This document shows, one piece after another, positions 25,354-34,291 of a stretch of 35,966 nt of DNA. This stretch comes from Desulfobacteraceae bacterium (GTDB lineage Bacteria > Desulfobacterota > Desulfobacteria > Desulfobacterales > JAABRJ01). The position numbers were made by a program, and so were the translations under genes. The notes beneath the pieces are model-generated. The model did no database searches and was not told the DNA's origin. It saw only the letters and a list, made by a program, of their open reading frames with translations. The stretch is from contig JAJDNY010000015.1 in the NCBI GenBank assembly GCA_022340425.1, forward strand, positions 1 to 35,966. The letters run 5' to 3'. Within the stretch, counting starts at the first letter, position 1. The number at the start of each line of letters is the position of its first letter.

Positions 25354-26574
25354 ATGGATACCGACTGGAACGACCTCAAGGAATCCAACGAGTTTTTGAA
25401 GCTGCTGCTGGAGAACATCAATTCGGCGGTCCTGATCGCGGATGAACACTTGCAGATCCACCAGTTCAATCGTGTCTTCCTGCAGCTTTTCGACCAGGCC
25501 GGCAACCGCATGGCCGAGAAGTCCTTCGGGCGGATCTCGGGCTGCGTGCACGCCGTGCAGGAGAACAAGCCCTGCGGCGAGACCTCCCAGTGCCGCTTCT
25601 GCCTGCTGCGCCGCTCGCTGGTCAAGACCTTTCTTGAGAAGACACCTTCGGACAAACTCTGGCTGGAGCGGGTCTTTTACATCAACGGCCGCCCGGTGGA
25701 GAAATTCCTGGAATTCAGCACGCGCCACATCACCTTCCGCGGCCGCAAAATGATCCTGGTGATCATCTACGACGTCACCGACATCGAGAAGCAGAAAATC
25801 GAGCTGGAGAAAAAACAGCGCCAGCTGGACCTGGACCTCCAGGCGGCGGCCGGCATCCAGCAGAGCCTGCTGCCCAAATGCTGCCCGACGCGCACCAACC
25901 TCCGTCTGGCCTGGAAGTTCGAACCCAGCGGGCAGGTGGGGGGCGACATCTTCAACCTCTGCGAGACCTGCCCGGGGCGGCTTGGTCTCTACATGCTGGA
26001 TGTCTGCGGACACGGGGTTTCGGCCGCGATGATTTCGGTCACGGTCTCCCAGTTTCTCCAAAGCCTGGGTGCACCTGATGGCGGTGCGGGCGCCTTTCCG
26101 GACCCCGCCGGGGTACTCACGCGCCTCAACCGCGAATTTCCCTTTGAGCGCTTCGACAGCTACTTCACCATCGTCTTCGTGGATATCGATCTCACCAGTG
26201 GTGAGATGCGCTACAGCTGCGCCGGCCACCCGCCGCCGGTTTTGCTGCCCCACGCCGGTGGTCTTGAGGTTTTGGGGCAGCATGGCCCGGTGATCGGCCT
26301 GGATGAGGGCGTCGTGTTTAAGCAGCATCGCCGCCGCCTGCGGCCCGGCGACCGCCTGGTGCTCTACACCGACGGGCTGGTGGATGTCGCCAACCAGGCG
26401 GGCGAGCTGTTCGGGCGCCGGCGGCTGCACGCCGCGCTGCAGGCGGCCTGGCCCGAACCGGTGGCGGGTCTGGCCGATGGCGTCTACGACGCCGTCAAGG
26501 ACTTTGGCGGCGACCGGCGCCCCGAAGACGACCTCAGCCTGATGGTGGTGGAGTATACCGTTCATTCCGCCTGA
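25354..26574 (+). CDS. PAS-domain SpoIIE/RsbU-type serine phosphatase
   Basis: This 406-residue signalling protein has a PAS domain at about residues 12-145, a short coiled coil (EKQKIELEKKQRQLDLDLQAA) and a PP2C/SpoIIE phosphatase domain from about 165 to the end. The phosphatase shows GQVGGDIFNL, LDVCGHGVSAAMIS and GGDRRPEDDLSLMVVEY, the metal-binding Asp motifs. The PAS part has Cys64, Cys74, Cys80 and Cys83 (GCVHAVQENKPCG, QCRFC), a four-cysteine pattern seen in many sensor proteins of anaerobes that could bind a metal or cofactor or sense redox state. No signal peptide or helix, so it is cytoplasmic. It probably controls an anti-sigma antagonist not in the window. Confidence 0.9.
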   Translation: MDTDWNDLKESNEFLKLLLENINSAVLIADEHLQIHQFNRVFLQLFDQAGNRMAEKSFGRISGCVHAVQENKPCGETSQCRFCLLRRSLVKTFLEKTPSDKLWLERVFYINGRPVEKFLEFSTRHITFRGRKMILVIIYDVTDIEKQKIELEKKQRQLDLDLQAAAGIQQSLLPKCCPTRTNLRLAWKFEPSGQVGGDIFNLCETCPGRLGLYMLDVCGHGVSAAMISVTVSQFLQSLGAPDGGAGAFPDPAGVLTRLNREFPFERFDSYFTIVFVDIDLTSGEMRYSCAGHPPPVLLPHAGGLEVLGQHGPVIGLDEGVVFKQHRRRLRPGDRLVLYTDGLVDVANQAGELFGRRRLHAALQAAWPEPVAGLADGVYDAVKDFGGDRRPEDDLSLMVVEYTVHSA

Positions 26575-26717
26575 GTCCGGGAGGCGGCCGCGGCCCGCCG
26601 TTGACATCCGGGGCGCTTTCCCCTTATGGTTTCAGGGCGACCCGGCGGCCGGTCTGCTGCCCCTGACCGCCGCCCGGGTGCTTTCCTGCCGCTTCCCCCA
26701 ACCGCCGGAGGTCTCCA

Positions 26718-27836
26718 ATGAACGAGCTTCTGTTTTCCCCCATCCGCATTGGCGCACTGACCTTGAAGAATCGCCTGACCATGGCCCCCCTCTACCTGGG
26801 CTACGCCGGGGAGGGCGGCACGGTGAGCGATCTTTTACTGGAGCACTACCGCCAGATGGCGGCCAGCGGGGTGGCCCTGGTGGTGGTGGAAAACGCCACC
26901 GTCGACCACCCCGCCGGCAGCGGGTCCCACCGCACCCTGCGGGCCGACAGCGACGCTAACCTCCCCGGCCTGACCCGTCTGGCGCAGACCATCCAGGCCC
27001 AGGGCGCCCTGGCCTGCCTGCAGCTCAACCACGCCGGCCGTTTTGCCGGCGCCGCCGAACAGCCCGTGGCGCCCTCGGCCGTGGAAACCTTCGGCCGCCT
27101 GCCCAAGGCCCTGGAAGAAGAGGAAATCGGCGCCATCGCGGCCAAATTCGCCGATGCCGCCCGGCGCGCCTGCGCAGCCGGCTTCGACATGGTGGAACTG
27201 CACGGCGGCACCGGCTATCTGCTGGCCCAGTTCGTCTCGCCGCACACCAACCGCCGGACCGACGCCTACGGCGGCAGCCCGCAGGGTCGGCTGCGCTTTC
27301 CGCTGGAGGTGGTCCAGGCGGTCACGGCGGCGGTGGGCCCCGCGCCAGTGGGATACCGCTTTCTGGCTGACGAGTGGCTTCCCGGTGGCCTGAAGCCGGC
27401 GGAGTCGACTCCTTTCGCGGCGGCATTGGAGGCCGCGGGCATCGCCTACCTCTCGGTCATGGGGGGCACCTATGAATCCTTCTTCTTGCCGGATATAATC
27501 TCCCGCGGAAGGCAGGACGGCTACATGGTCGACCTGGCGGCGGGGGTCAAGCAGCGCGTCGGCATCCCGGTGATCACCGCCGGCCGTCTGTCCGGCGGGG
27601 CCCTCTGCGAAAGGGTGCTGCAGGCTGGGCAGGCTGACCTAATCGGGCTGGCGCGGGTCCTGTGGGCCGACCCCGAATGGCCCGTCAAGGTGCGCGAGGG
27701 GCGCGAAGACGCCATCCTGCACTGCGACCCCGACTGTGGCGACACCTGCACCCAGCTGGTGATCAAAGGCCTGCCGGCCTTCTGCGTCCGCTGGCCGCGG
27801 GCCAAGCGGCAGGCTTTGAAAGCCATGTTCATTTGA
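26718..27836 (+). CDS. NADH:flavin oxidoreductase, Old Yellow Enzyme type
   Basis: This 372-residue FMN-binding TIM barrel starts LFSPIRIGALTLKNRLTMAPLYLGYAGEGG and contains LQLNHAGR, FDMVELHGGTGYLLAQFVSPHTNRRTDAYGG, VGYRFLADEWLPGG, VITAGRLSGGALCERVLQAGQADLIGLAR. The C-terminus has Cys336, Cys340, Cys344 and Cys356 (C-x3-C-x3-C-x11-C), resembling the 4Fe-4S site of 2,4-dienoyl-CoA and enoate reductases. The FAD/NAD domains of those enzymes are absent, so an outside electron donor is expected if the cluster is real. GGAGG precedes the ATG by six bases. The substrate is unknown. It stands 33 bases before the next gene in the same direction. Confidence 0.88.
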   Translation: MNELLFSPIRIGALTLKNRLTMAPLYLGYAGEGGTVSDLLLEHYRQMAASGVALVVVENATVDHPAGSGSHRTLRADSDANLPGLTRLAQTIQAQGALACLQLNHAGRFAGAAEQPVAPSAVETFGRLPKALEEEEIGAIAAKFADAARRACAAGFDMVELHGGTGYLLAQFVSPHTNRRTDAYGGSPQGRLRFPLEVVQAVTAAVGPAPVGYRFLADEWLPGGLKPAESTPFAAALEAAGIAYLSVMGGTYESFFLPDIISRGRQDGYMVDLAAGVKQRVGIPVITAGRLSGGALCERVLQAGQADLIGLARVLWADPEWPVKVREGREDAILHCDPDCGDTCTQLVIKGLPAFCVRWPRAKRQALKAMFI

Positions 27837-27869
27837 GGTTTTGAAATCGGCCGAAGAAAGGCGCCCGTG

Positions 27870-28967
27870 ATGGCCGGATACCAGCTGACCTGGATCACCG
27901 ACGATCTCGCCGTGGGCTACGCCCCCATGTCCTACGATGAACTGGATGCCATCCGCGCCCAGGGCATCGACGCCATCGTCAACCTCTGCGGCGAATTCTG
28001 CGACCTGCACGAAATCGAGGAAAACTCGGGCTTCGAGGTCTACTACCTGCCCATCGAAGATGAGTGCGCCCCCGAGATGGCCTCCATGGAAACCGCTCTG
28101 GACTGGCTGGACGAGGCCATCTACCTGGGCAAGAAGGTCCTGGTGCACTGCCGCCACGGGATCGGGCGCACCGGCACCTTCGTGACCTCCTATCTCCTGC
28201 GCCGCGGGCTGGGGCTGAAGGCCGCGGAGAAAAGGCTGCGGCACACCCGCGCCAAACCCACCAATTACTGCCAGTGGCGCTTGGTGAAAAAATTCGGCAA
28301 GAAATCCGGGGTCCTGAAGGTTCGCCAGCCCACCCTGGAGAGCCGCGCGGCGGTGGATCTGGGTCCCTTTTTCGATCACTACGAAAGCCTGGTGCAGATG
28401 GTTGCGGAGAACCTGGCGGCGGCCGGCGAGCACCCGGGCTGCGGGCGGGAAACCGATCTGTGCTGCCGGCGCTACTTCGAAATCCAGCTGATCGAGGTGG
28501 TTTACCTGAGTACCCAGATGAACCGCACTCTCAAGCGCGCGGCCCGGACCGAGGTCATCGCGGCCGCGATGCAGGCCTACGGCCAAACCCGCGCCCTGCG
28601 CAGCAGCCTGGCGCATCTGCGGAGCGATCCGGACGCCTTCCAGGACGCGGTCAAAAACGCCTGCGACCAGGCCGGGCTGCTCTGCCCGTTGAATCAGGAC
28701 GGGCGCTGCGCGGTCTTCGACCGCCGCCCCATCCGCTGCCGGGTCTTCGGGGTGGCCCATGAGATCGTCGCCGGCAAGATCATCGGTAACACCCTTTTCA
28801 ATCTTTCCGCCAGCCTCTACCAAGAGTTTACCGGCCAGCAGCTCCAGGACCGGCGGCTGACCTTTTCGCTGGCCGAAACCGTCTCCGGCCGCTATGTCGA
28901 GAAATACTTTCGCTTTCTCTCGCAGTTGAGTCAGACAAACGGCGACACGCCGGCGGCCCCGGGCTGA
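27870..28967 (+). CDS. Dual-specificity phosphatase fused to YkgJ-like cysteine-cluster domain
   Basis: This protein of about 365 residues has two parts. Residues 1-150 form a cysteine phosphatase with the P-loop HCRHGIGRTG (Cys95 to Arg101 counted from the GTG at 27867) and a general-acid Asp in LPIEDE, as in dual-specificity phosphatases. Residues 165-350 carry a cysteine cluster (CGRETDLCC near 192-200, then LCPLNQDGRCAVFDRRPIRCRVFG near 272-294) that matches the C-terminal layout of YkgJ/UPF0153 proteins, thought to bind zinc or iron. The start is ATG 27870 or GTG 27867; AAAGG lies just upstream. It probably shares a transcript with the flavin oxidoreductase. Confidence 0.82.
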   Translation: MAGYQLTWITDDLAVGYAPMSYDELDAIRAQGIDAIVNLCGEFCDLHEIEENSGFEVYYLPIEDECAPEMASMETALDWLDEAIYLGKKVLVHCRHGIGRTGTFVTSYLLRRGLGLKAAEKRLRHTRAKPTNYCQWRLVKKFGKKSGVLKVRQPTLESRAAVDLGPFFDHYESLVQMVAENLAAAGEHPGCGRETDLCCRRYFEIQLIEVVYLSTQMNRTLKRAARTEVIAAAMQAYGQTRALRSSLAHLRSDPDAFQDAVKNACDQAGLLCPLNQDGRCAVFDRRPIRCRVFGVAHEIVAGKIIGNTLFNLSASLYQEFTGQQLQDRRLTFSLAETVSGRYVEKYFRFLSQLSQTNGDTPAAPG

Positions 28968-29045
28968 GCCGACGAACCGAATGAAAGCGGCAGGCGCGGC
29001 CCGGATGGACCAACCCTGATGAAGCGGTAAAAAGCCGAAAACCAG

Positions 29046-29169
29046 ACAGTTTCGTAAAAAGCTCAAGTTACGGCGCGCAAATCTCAGCGGCGTGAGGCGT
29101 ACACCTTTACGCCGCAGGGACTTCGAGATGCAGCGCAACGCAGAAATTGGGCTTTTTACGGAACTGTCG
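29046..29169. repeat. Palindromic repeat, family 2, full copy
   Basis: About 124 bases form a near-complete palindrome: the left end GACAGTTTCGTAAAAAGC matches the reverse complement of the right end GCTTTTTACGGAACTGTC with one change. The inner arms GGCGCGCAAATCTC and GAGATGCAGCGCAACGC also pair imperfectly, and GGCGTACACCTTTACGCC forms the central hairpin. The same family is in the liv leader and after yoeB. The element fills most of the 234-base gap before cls. Confidence 0.8.
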
Positions 29170-29201
29170 CCCTGGACGCACAATTTCAGCGGGATATCCC
29201 C

Positions 29202-30632
29202 ATGAACTGGACCTTCTCCGGTTTTGTGATTGCCGTTGAGCTGATCGGGATCGCCAGTGCCGTGCACGCCCTTTTCACCGTGCGCACGGCCCAGGGCACG
29301 GTCGCGTGGGTCGTCGGCCTGATCGCCTTCCCGTGGCTGGCGCTGCCGCTCTACTGGTTTTTCGGCAGCCGGCGCTTCGAGGCCCATTCGCGCGCGATGC
29401 AGGAAAAACTCAGCCGGCACCAGGAGCACATCGATCGCGCCCACGCCGGAATGGCCCCATTTCAGGTGGATCCCCGCGACGTCCGGCCCGGGGCGGCCCT
29501 GGCCCTGGCGGCCATCGCCCGGAAGTCGTTTTTGCGCGGCAACCGACTGGATCTGCTGATTGACGGGGGGGCCACCTTCGACGCCATTTTGGCTGAAATC
29601 GCCGGGGCCAAGCACGCCATCTACGTGCAGTTTTACATCATGCGCAACGACGGCCTGGGGAGGCGCCTGCTGGAGGCGCTTGCCGCCAAGGCGGCCGAGG
29701 GCGTGGCGGTCTGCTTTCTGATCGACAGTTTCGGCGGGGCGGCGATGACCCCCAGGGTCATGCGTAAATGGCGCGCCCGGGGGGTCCGCATGGCCGCCTT
29801 CAGCGCCTTGAGCGGCTGGCGCGACCGATGGCGGCTCAACTTCCGCAACCACCGCAAAAACGTGATCGTAGACGGCCGGATCGGCTTCATTGGCGGCCAC
29901 AATGTCGGCGACGAATACCTCGGGCTAAATCCCAAATACGGCCGCTGGCGCGACACCCACATTCGCGTGGCGGGGCCGATCGCGCTGCAGCTGCAGATGG
30001 TCTTTGCCGCCGATTGGTATTTCGCCACCGGCGAGATCCTGGACGCCTCCTGGCAGCCCCACGACCCCGAACCGGAACGCGCTGGGTGCCAGGCCCTGGT
30101 GCTGGCCTCCGGGCCTTCCGACCCCCAGGAGCGCTGCACCCTCTTCTTTCTCCATGCCATCTCCATGGCCCAGCGCAGGCTCTGGATCGCCAGCCCCTAT
30201 TTCGTGCCCGACGAGGGGATCATCCAGGCGCTGCAGCTCGCCGCCATTCGGGGGGTCGAGGTCCGGCTCCTGCTGCCCATGAAGCCGGATCAGCTCCTGG
30301 TCTGGCTGGCCTCATTCGCCCTACTCAAGGAGCTCGACCACCCCGGGATTCACGTTCACCGCTTCACCGGCGGGTTTCTGCACCACAAGGCGCTGCTGGT
30401 GGACGAAAGCTTCGCGGCGGTGGGCACCAAGAATTTCGACAACCGCTCCTTCCGGCTGAACTTCGAGATCACCCTCGCCGTTACCGACGCCGGCTTTGCG
30501 GCCGAGGTCGCGGCGATGTTCACTCGGGATTTTGGCGAGTCGCTGGAGGTCGGCGCCCGGGCCTACGACGCGCTGCCGTTTCATCTCAAGGTCGGCGCCA
30601 AGGCCGCGCGGCTGCTGGCGCCTGTGCTCTGA
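29202..30632 (+). CDS. cls: Cardiolipin synthase
   Basis: This 476-residue membrane enzyme makes cardiolipin from phosphatidylglycerol. Two N-terminal helices (FSGFVIAVELIGIASAVHALF and WVVGLIAFPWLALPLYWFFG) precede two phospholipase-D domains. Their HKD motifs are visible: NHRKNVIVDGRIGFIGGHNVGDEY and HHKALLVDESFAAVGTKNFDNRSF, the latter with the typical NFDxRSF. The ATG at 29202 lacks a strong ribosome binding site, and a family-2 palindromic repeat ends 32 bases upstream. No terminator is evident after it. It opens the envelope-related gene group at the right of the window. Confidence 0.93.
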   Translation: MNWTFSGFVIAVELIGIASAVHALFTVRTAQGTVAWVVGLIAFPWLALPLYWFFGSRRFEAHSRAMQEKLSRHQEHIDRAHAGMAPFQVDPRDVRPGAALALAAIARKSFLRGNRLDLLIDGGATFDAILAEIAGAKHAIYVQFYIMRNDGLGRRLLEALAAKAAEGVAVCFLIDSFGGAAMTPRVMRKWRARGVRMAAFSALSGWRDRWRLNFRNHRKNVIVDGRIGFIGGHNVGDEYLGLNPKYGRWRDTHIRVAGPIALQLQMVFAADWYFATGEILDASWQPHDPEPERAGCQALVLASGPSDPQERCTLFFLHAISMAQRRLWIASPYFVPDEGIIQALQLAAIRGVEVRLLLPMKPDQLLVWLASFALLKELDHPGIHVHRFTGGFLHHKALLVDESFAAVGTKNFDNRSFRLNFEITLAVTDAGFAAEVAAMFTRDFGESLEVGARAYDALPFHLKVGAKAARLLAPVL

Positions 30633-30963
30633 GCCGCGGCGCGCCTGTGGTCAGAAGTGAAGGGGCCGGCCATCGGGTGGGCTGCCACCCAATGCCGATA
30701 TAGAGTCAGGATGCCGATATTTCGGCACCTTTAAGGCCTTGGCGCAATCTTCAGGCGCCGCTTGCCACTCGCAGAAATCAATTGATTCAGATGAGTTATC
30801 CCTGTTTTTGCAGCCTTCCGCAGGCTTTAGTATGGATTTCGCATTACCACTTCAGTGTTGCCCTGACCCTGCCTGATCCAGAACTGAAATTGATACCTTT
30901 GGAGACCAGGTCCCGGGAACGCCTTTGGGAAGGAAAACAAAAAACCAGAAAGGAACATCCATC
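30633..30963. other. 331-base gap between cls and a lipoprotein gene
   Basis: The direct repeat ATGCCGATAT occurs twice around 30692 and 30711, the second copy leading into a small GCCGATATTTCGGC hairpin. An AT-richer part near 30780-30910 may contain the promoter for the next gene, but I see no clear pair of boxes. No gene is evident. Confidence 0.4.
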
Positions 30964-31668
30964 ATGAAAAAGACAGTCAAAGCGGTTTTGGCAATGGGCA
31001 TCGGTTTGGCGTTCGCGGGGGGTATCATTTCCTGCGCCACCACGGGTTCGCAAACGCCGGAAGCCGCACCTAAACCGCAAAAGGCGGGTTTTCTCGGAGA
31101 ATACGCCGAGAATTTAGCGCCCGGCCCCGAGGGCGGGGCCAAGATGCGCTGGTTGAAACCGGGGGTTGATTTTGCGAAATACAACAAGGTGATGCTGGAC
31201 AGCGTCATCTTCTTCTTTGCTGACGACTCGGAATACAAGGGCATCGATGCCAACGAATTGAAGGAACTGGCCGACGGCTTCAACCTGCAACTGGTCACCA
31301 CCCTCAAAGAACGCTATCCCATCGTGGCCGAACCCGGCCCGGACGTCCTTCGGGTCCGAATCGCCATCACGGACCTCAAGCAGAGCCGGCCCGGCTTGAG
31401 CGGTATCAGCACGGTCGTCCCGATTGGATTGGGTGTGAGTATTCTCAAGAAGGGCGCCACGGGTTCGTGGGCGGGGTCGGGGTCGACCAGTGCGGAGTTG
31501 ATGGCGCTGGACTCGCTGTCCAACGATGTCATTGCCGTTGCCCAGGACGATAGAAGCGCCGCCTTCACCGAACGCTTCACCAAGTGGGGATCGGCGGAGG
31601 AAGCCTTCAAGTTCTGGTCGGAGAGGATCAAATTGTTCCTGGACAACGCCCGCGGTGCCAAGCAGTAG
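30964..31668 (+). CDS. DUF3313-type lipoprotein
   Basis: This 234-residue predicted lipoprotein has the signal sequence MKKTVKAVLAMGIGLAFAGG followed by IISC, a lipobox with Cys near residue 22. The mature part has MRWLKPGVDFAKYNKVMLDSVIFFFADDSEYKGIDANELKELAD and AEPGPDVLRVRIAITDLKQSRP, as in DUF3313 proteins, whose role is unknown. A Gly/Ser-rich stretch (GVSILKKGATGSWAGSGSTSAELMALDS) follows. AGAAAGGA lies nine bases before the chosen ATG; an in-frame ATG at 30925 lacks a signal peptide start. It precedes the MscS gene by 200 bases. Confidence 0.82.
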   Translation: MKKTVKAVLAMGIGLAFAGGIISCATTGSQTPEAAPKPQKAGFLGEYAENLAPGPEGGAKMRWLKPGVDFAKYNKVMLDSVIFFFADDSEYKGIDANELKELADGFNLQLVTTLKERYPIVAEPGPDVLRVRIAITDLKQSRPGLSGISTVVPIGLGVSILKKGATGSWAGSGSTSAELMALDSLSNDVIAVAQDDRSAAFTERFTKWGSAEEAFKFWSERIKLFLDNARGAKQ

Positions 31669-31868
31669 TCTGACGTCGACAGAGCGCTGAGCGTTGCGGT
31701 CAAGTTGCGCTTCCTGGTTCTTGCCCGGCCGGTGCCGGACCCGGGTGGCGCAGCCACCGGCTGGGGTCCAGGCCGCCGGCCGGACAAGGGCGATTGGGTC
31801 CCGCGGCGCTTCCGGGTCAGGCGTCGATTCGGGACAAAACGCCTGGTTGCGGGCGGGAGTAAAATTAC

Positions 31869-34262
31869 ATGAAAAACGTTGTGAAACGCTTCGCGTGGAT
31901 ACTGGCCTACCTGTTACTGTTCGCTTGCTTCGCCAGCGGGGTTATATGGGCGCAGAAGTTCCCGCAACCCAAGGCGAAAAAGCCCGCGGCCGCCCCCCAG
32001 GAGATCGTGCTGCCCGCCCACCTGCAGACCCCGGAGCAGGTTGAGGCTTTCATGGGCCCGCTGACCGACGAGCAGGCACGCCAGGTGCTGGCCCGGGTCC
32101 TGAAAGGGCAGGCGGCCGCGGAAATTCTGCCGGATGCGGGGCGGCCGGCCTTCGGGGTCCGGGGCAATCGGCTGGGGCAGGCATTCTACGGGGCGGCCGA
32201 CGCCGCCGCGGCACTGGTGAAAAAGCTGTCCGGGACCCTCGGTGAGGCGGACGCCCGATCACAGAATCTGGGCGATGCCTGGCAAAAGCTGACCGGCGGC
32301 GGGGGCGTGGGACGCTTCGCCCGCATCCTGCTGGCCCTTTTTTTCATCCTGGCTGCGGGGTTGCTGCTGAGAGGGCTGCTTTTTCGCCGGACCCGGGATG
32401 TCCGCGAAAGGTCGCTCGCCTCGCTGCGATTGGGGGTGGTGGGGTTTTGGGGGCGGGTTGCCGCCCACCTGACCCAGGAGATCCTGGGGGTCGCCGTGTT
32501 CGCGGCCACCACCTTCATTCTCTTTGTGTTTTTTTTCCAAAAGGGGGACCCCGGCTACGCCTTCGTTTCGATCTATCTGATTGTCAGCTACTATCTGATG
32601 CTGATGGTGGTTGCGGCCAAGGTCGTTTTTTCACCAGACAACCCGACCCTGCGCCTGTTCCCGATGCCGGACGGCGACGCCGCCTTTCTTTATCGCTGGC
32701 TCCTCCGCATCGCGGCCGGGGCTGCCGTGATCGCCGGGGCGAGTGCCGTGCTGGAAGAGATCGGCGCCGGCGAACCGGTGTGGGTCGTGCTTTACAGCCT
32801 GGCCGGCGTATACATCACCATCGTCCTGGTGGCCATGATCTGGAAAAGCCGCCGGCGGGTTGCCGAGGCCATCCGGCCGGCGGGTGCGGAAACCGCGGAA
32901 GGCGGCCCACGGGCCGCCCTCGCCCAGTACTGGCACTACCTGGCCAGCGTCTACGTGCTCGGCATGGGCGCTTTCTGGGTTGCGGATGTCCTCTTGGGGG
33001 AAGGCACCCGGGTGCTCAACCTGGTCCTCAGCCTGTTCGTGATCCCGGTTTTCATCGGGCTGGACCAGTGGGGGCTGCGACTTCTCAAGCTGGCCTCGGG
33101 CGAGGTGGCGGAGCTGTTCGATCTGAGCAGCGACCGGGTGCGGGAGTTGCCGCCCCTGGCTGAGGAGAGCAGGATCAAGCATTACGCGCCGCTGATCCTG
33201 AAGTTCTATCGGCTGGTGTTGGCGGCGTTTCTTTTCTTCATCGTGCTGGGCCTGTGGGGGGTGAGTTGGACCGTCGGCAGGTTCTTTACTTCACACGTGT
33301 TCAGCATCGTCGTGACCCTGCTGCTGGGCTTTATCGCCTGGGAGTTCGTCAAGGCCCGCATCGACAGCCGGCTGCGCCAGGAAATGCCGGCGGCCGACGA
33401 AGAGATGGAGGAGGGCGGGGCAAGCGGCTCCCGCATCGGAACGCTCCTCGTGCTCCTGCGCAAGTTCGTTCTGACGGTGTTGTTCGTGATCGTTTCGCTG
33501 ATCGTGCTCTCCGCCCTCGGGGTGAACATCGGCCCCCTGATCGCCGGCGCCGGGGTCATCGGCCTGGCCATCGGTTTCGGTGCCCAGACCCTGGTGCGGG
33601 ACATCATCTCCGGCGTGTTCTTCCTGATCGACGACTCTTTTCGCATCGGGGACTACGTGGAGTCCGGTGAGGTCAAAGGAACCGTCGAGAAAATCTCGCT
33701 GCGCTCCATGAAGCTGCGCCATCCCCGGGGAATGGTCTACACCGTACCCTTCGGGAATTTGAAATCGGTCACCAACTTCAGCCGGGACTACATCATCACC
33801 AAGCTGGAATTCCGCGTGCGCTATGACACCGACGTGGAAATGGTGCGCAAGATCATCAAGAAGATCAACAAGCAGCTGCGCAAAGACGAGGCCTTCAACC
33901 GCGCCATGCTGGGTGATCTCAAGTCCCAGGGGGTGAAGCAATTTGAAGACTCGGGCATGATCCTGAGGGTCAAGTTCAAGACAGTGCCCGGGGAGCAGTT
34001 CATCATTCGCCGGGAGGTCTTCCGGATGATCCAGGAGGAGTTTCACGCCAACGGCATCGAGTTCGCCCACCGCAACGTCACCGTTTACATGCCGCCAGAG
34101 CTACAGACCCCGGCGAGCGAGGCCGGACAGTCGGTGAAGACCGCCCAATCCGTCGATCAGAATGTCCTCCAGGCGGGCGCGGCGGCCGCTCAGGCCGTGC
34201 TCCAGCAGGAAGAGGAAGACCGGCTGAAGGCTCAGGCGGGGACCAAAGGGAAAGGGAAATAG
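31869..34262 (+). CDS. Large mechanosensitive channel, MscS family
   Basis: This 797-residue channel opens under membrane tension. A signal-like N-terminus (MKNVVKRFAWILAYLLLFACFASG) precedes a periplasmic segment, about nine to ten membrane helices, and the MscS core. The core shows ALGVNIGPLIAGAGVIGLAIGFGAQTLVRDIISGVFFLIDDSFRIGDYV, the pore helix and beta domain, then KLRHPRGMVYTVPFGNLKSVTNFSRDY and the C-terminal domain. The long extra membrane region makes it a YbiO/YjeP-like type rather than MscS itself. A glutamine/alanine/lysine-rich tail ends the protein. GGGAG stands nine bases before the ATG. It is followed within about 20-30 bases by the glutamate-receptor-like channel gene. Confidence 0.92.
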   Translation: MKNVVKRFAWILAYLLLFACFASGVIWAQKFPQPKAKKPAAAPQEIVLPAHLQTPEQVEAFMGPLTDEQARQVLARVLKGQAAAEILPDAGRPAFGVRGNRLGQAFYGAADAAAALVKKLSGTLGEADARSQNLGDAWQKLTGGGGVGRFARILLALFFILAAGLLLRGLLFRRTRDVRERSLASLRLGVVGFWGRVAAHLTQEILGVAVFAATTFILFVFFFQKGDPGYAFVSIYLIVSYYLMLMVVAAKVVFSPDNPTLRLFPMPDGDAAFLYRWLLRIAAGAAVIAGASAVLEEIGAGEPVWVVLYSLAGVYITIVLVAMIWKSRRRVAEAIRPAGAETAEGGPRAALAQYWHYLASVYVLGMGAFWVADVLLGEGTRVLNLVLSLFVIPVFIGLDQWGLRLLKLASGEVAELFDLSSDRVRELPPLAEESRIKHYAPLILKFYRLVLAAFLFFIVLGLWGVSWTVGRFFTSHVFSIVVTLLLGFIAWEFVKARIDSRLRQEMPAADEEMEEGGASGSRIGTLLVLLRKFVLTVLFVIVSLIVLSALGVNIGPLIAGAGVIGLAIGFGAQTLVRDIISGVFFLIDDSFRIGDYVESGEVKGTVEKISLRSMKLRHPRGMVYTVPFGNLKSVTNFSRDYIITKLEFRVRYDTDVEMVRKIIKKINKQLRKDEAFNRAMLGDLKSQGVKQFEDSGMILRVKFKTVPGEQFIIRREVFRMIQEEFHANGIEFAHRNVTVYMPPELQTPASEAGQSVKTAQSVDQNVLQAGAAAAQAVLQQEEEDRLKAQAGTKGKGK

Positions 34263-34291
34263 AAGGCGATTCGGATGGGGTGTTGAAGTCC

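Noticed and set aside
25198-26607. Long upstream extension of the ubiE frame to 26607
   Set aside because: The added 470 residues are antisense to the PAS-SpoIIE gene and lack protein character; the start at 25197 has a ribosome binding site.
27639-29900. 753-residue open frame on the minus strand
   Set aside because: It runs antisense across parts of four clear plus-strand genes and a repeat; no motif or start site supports it.
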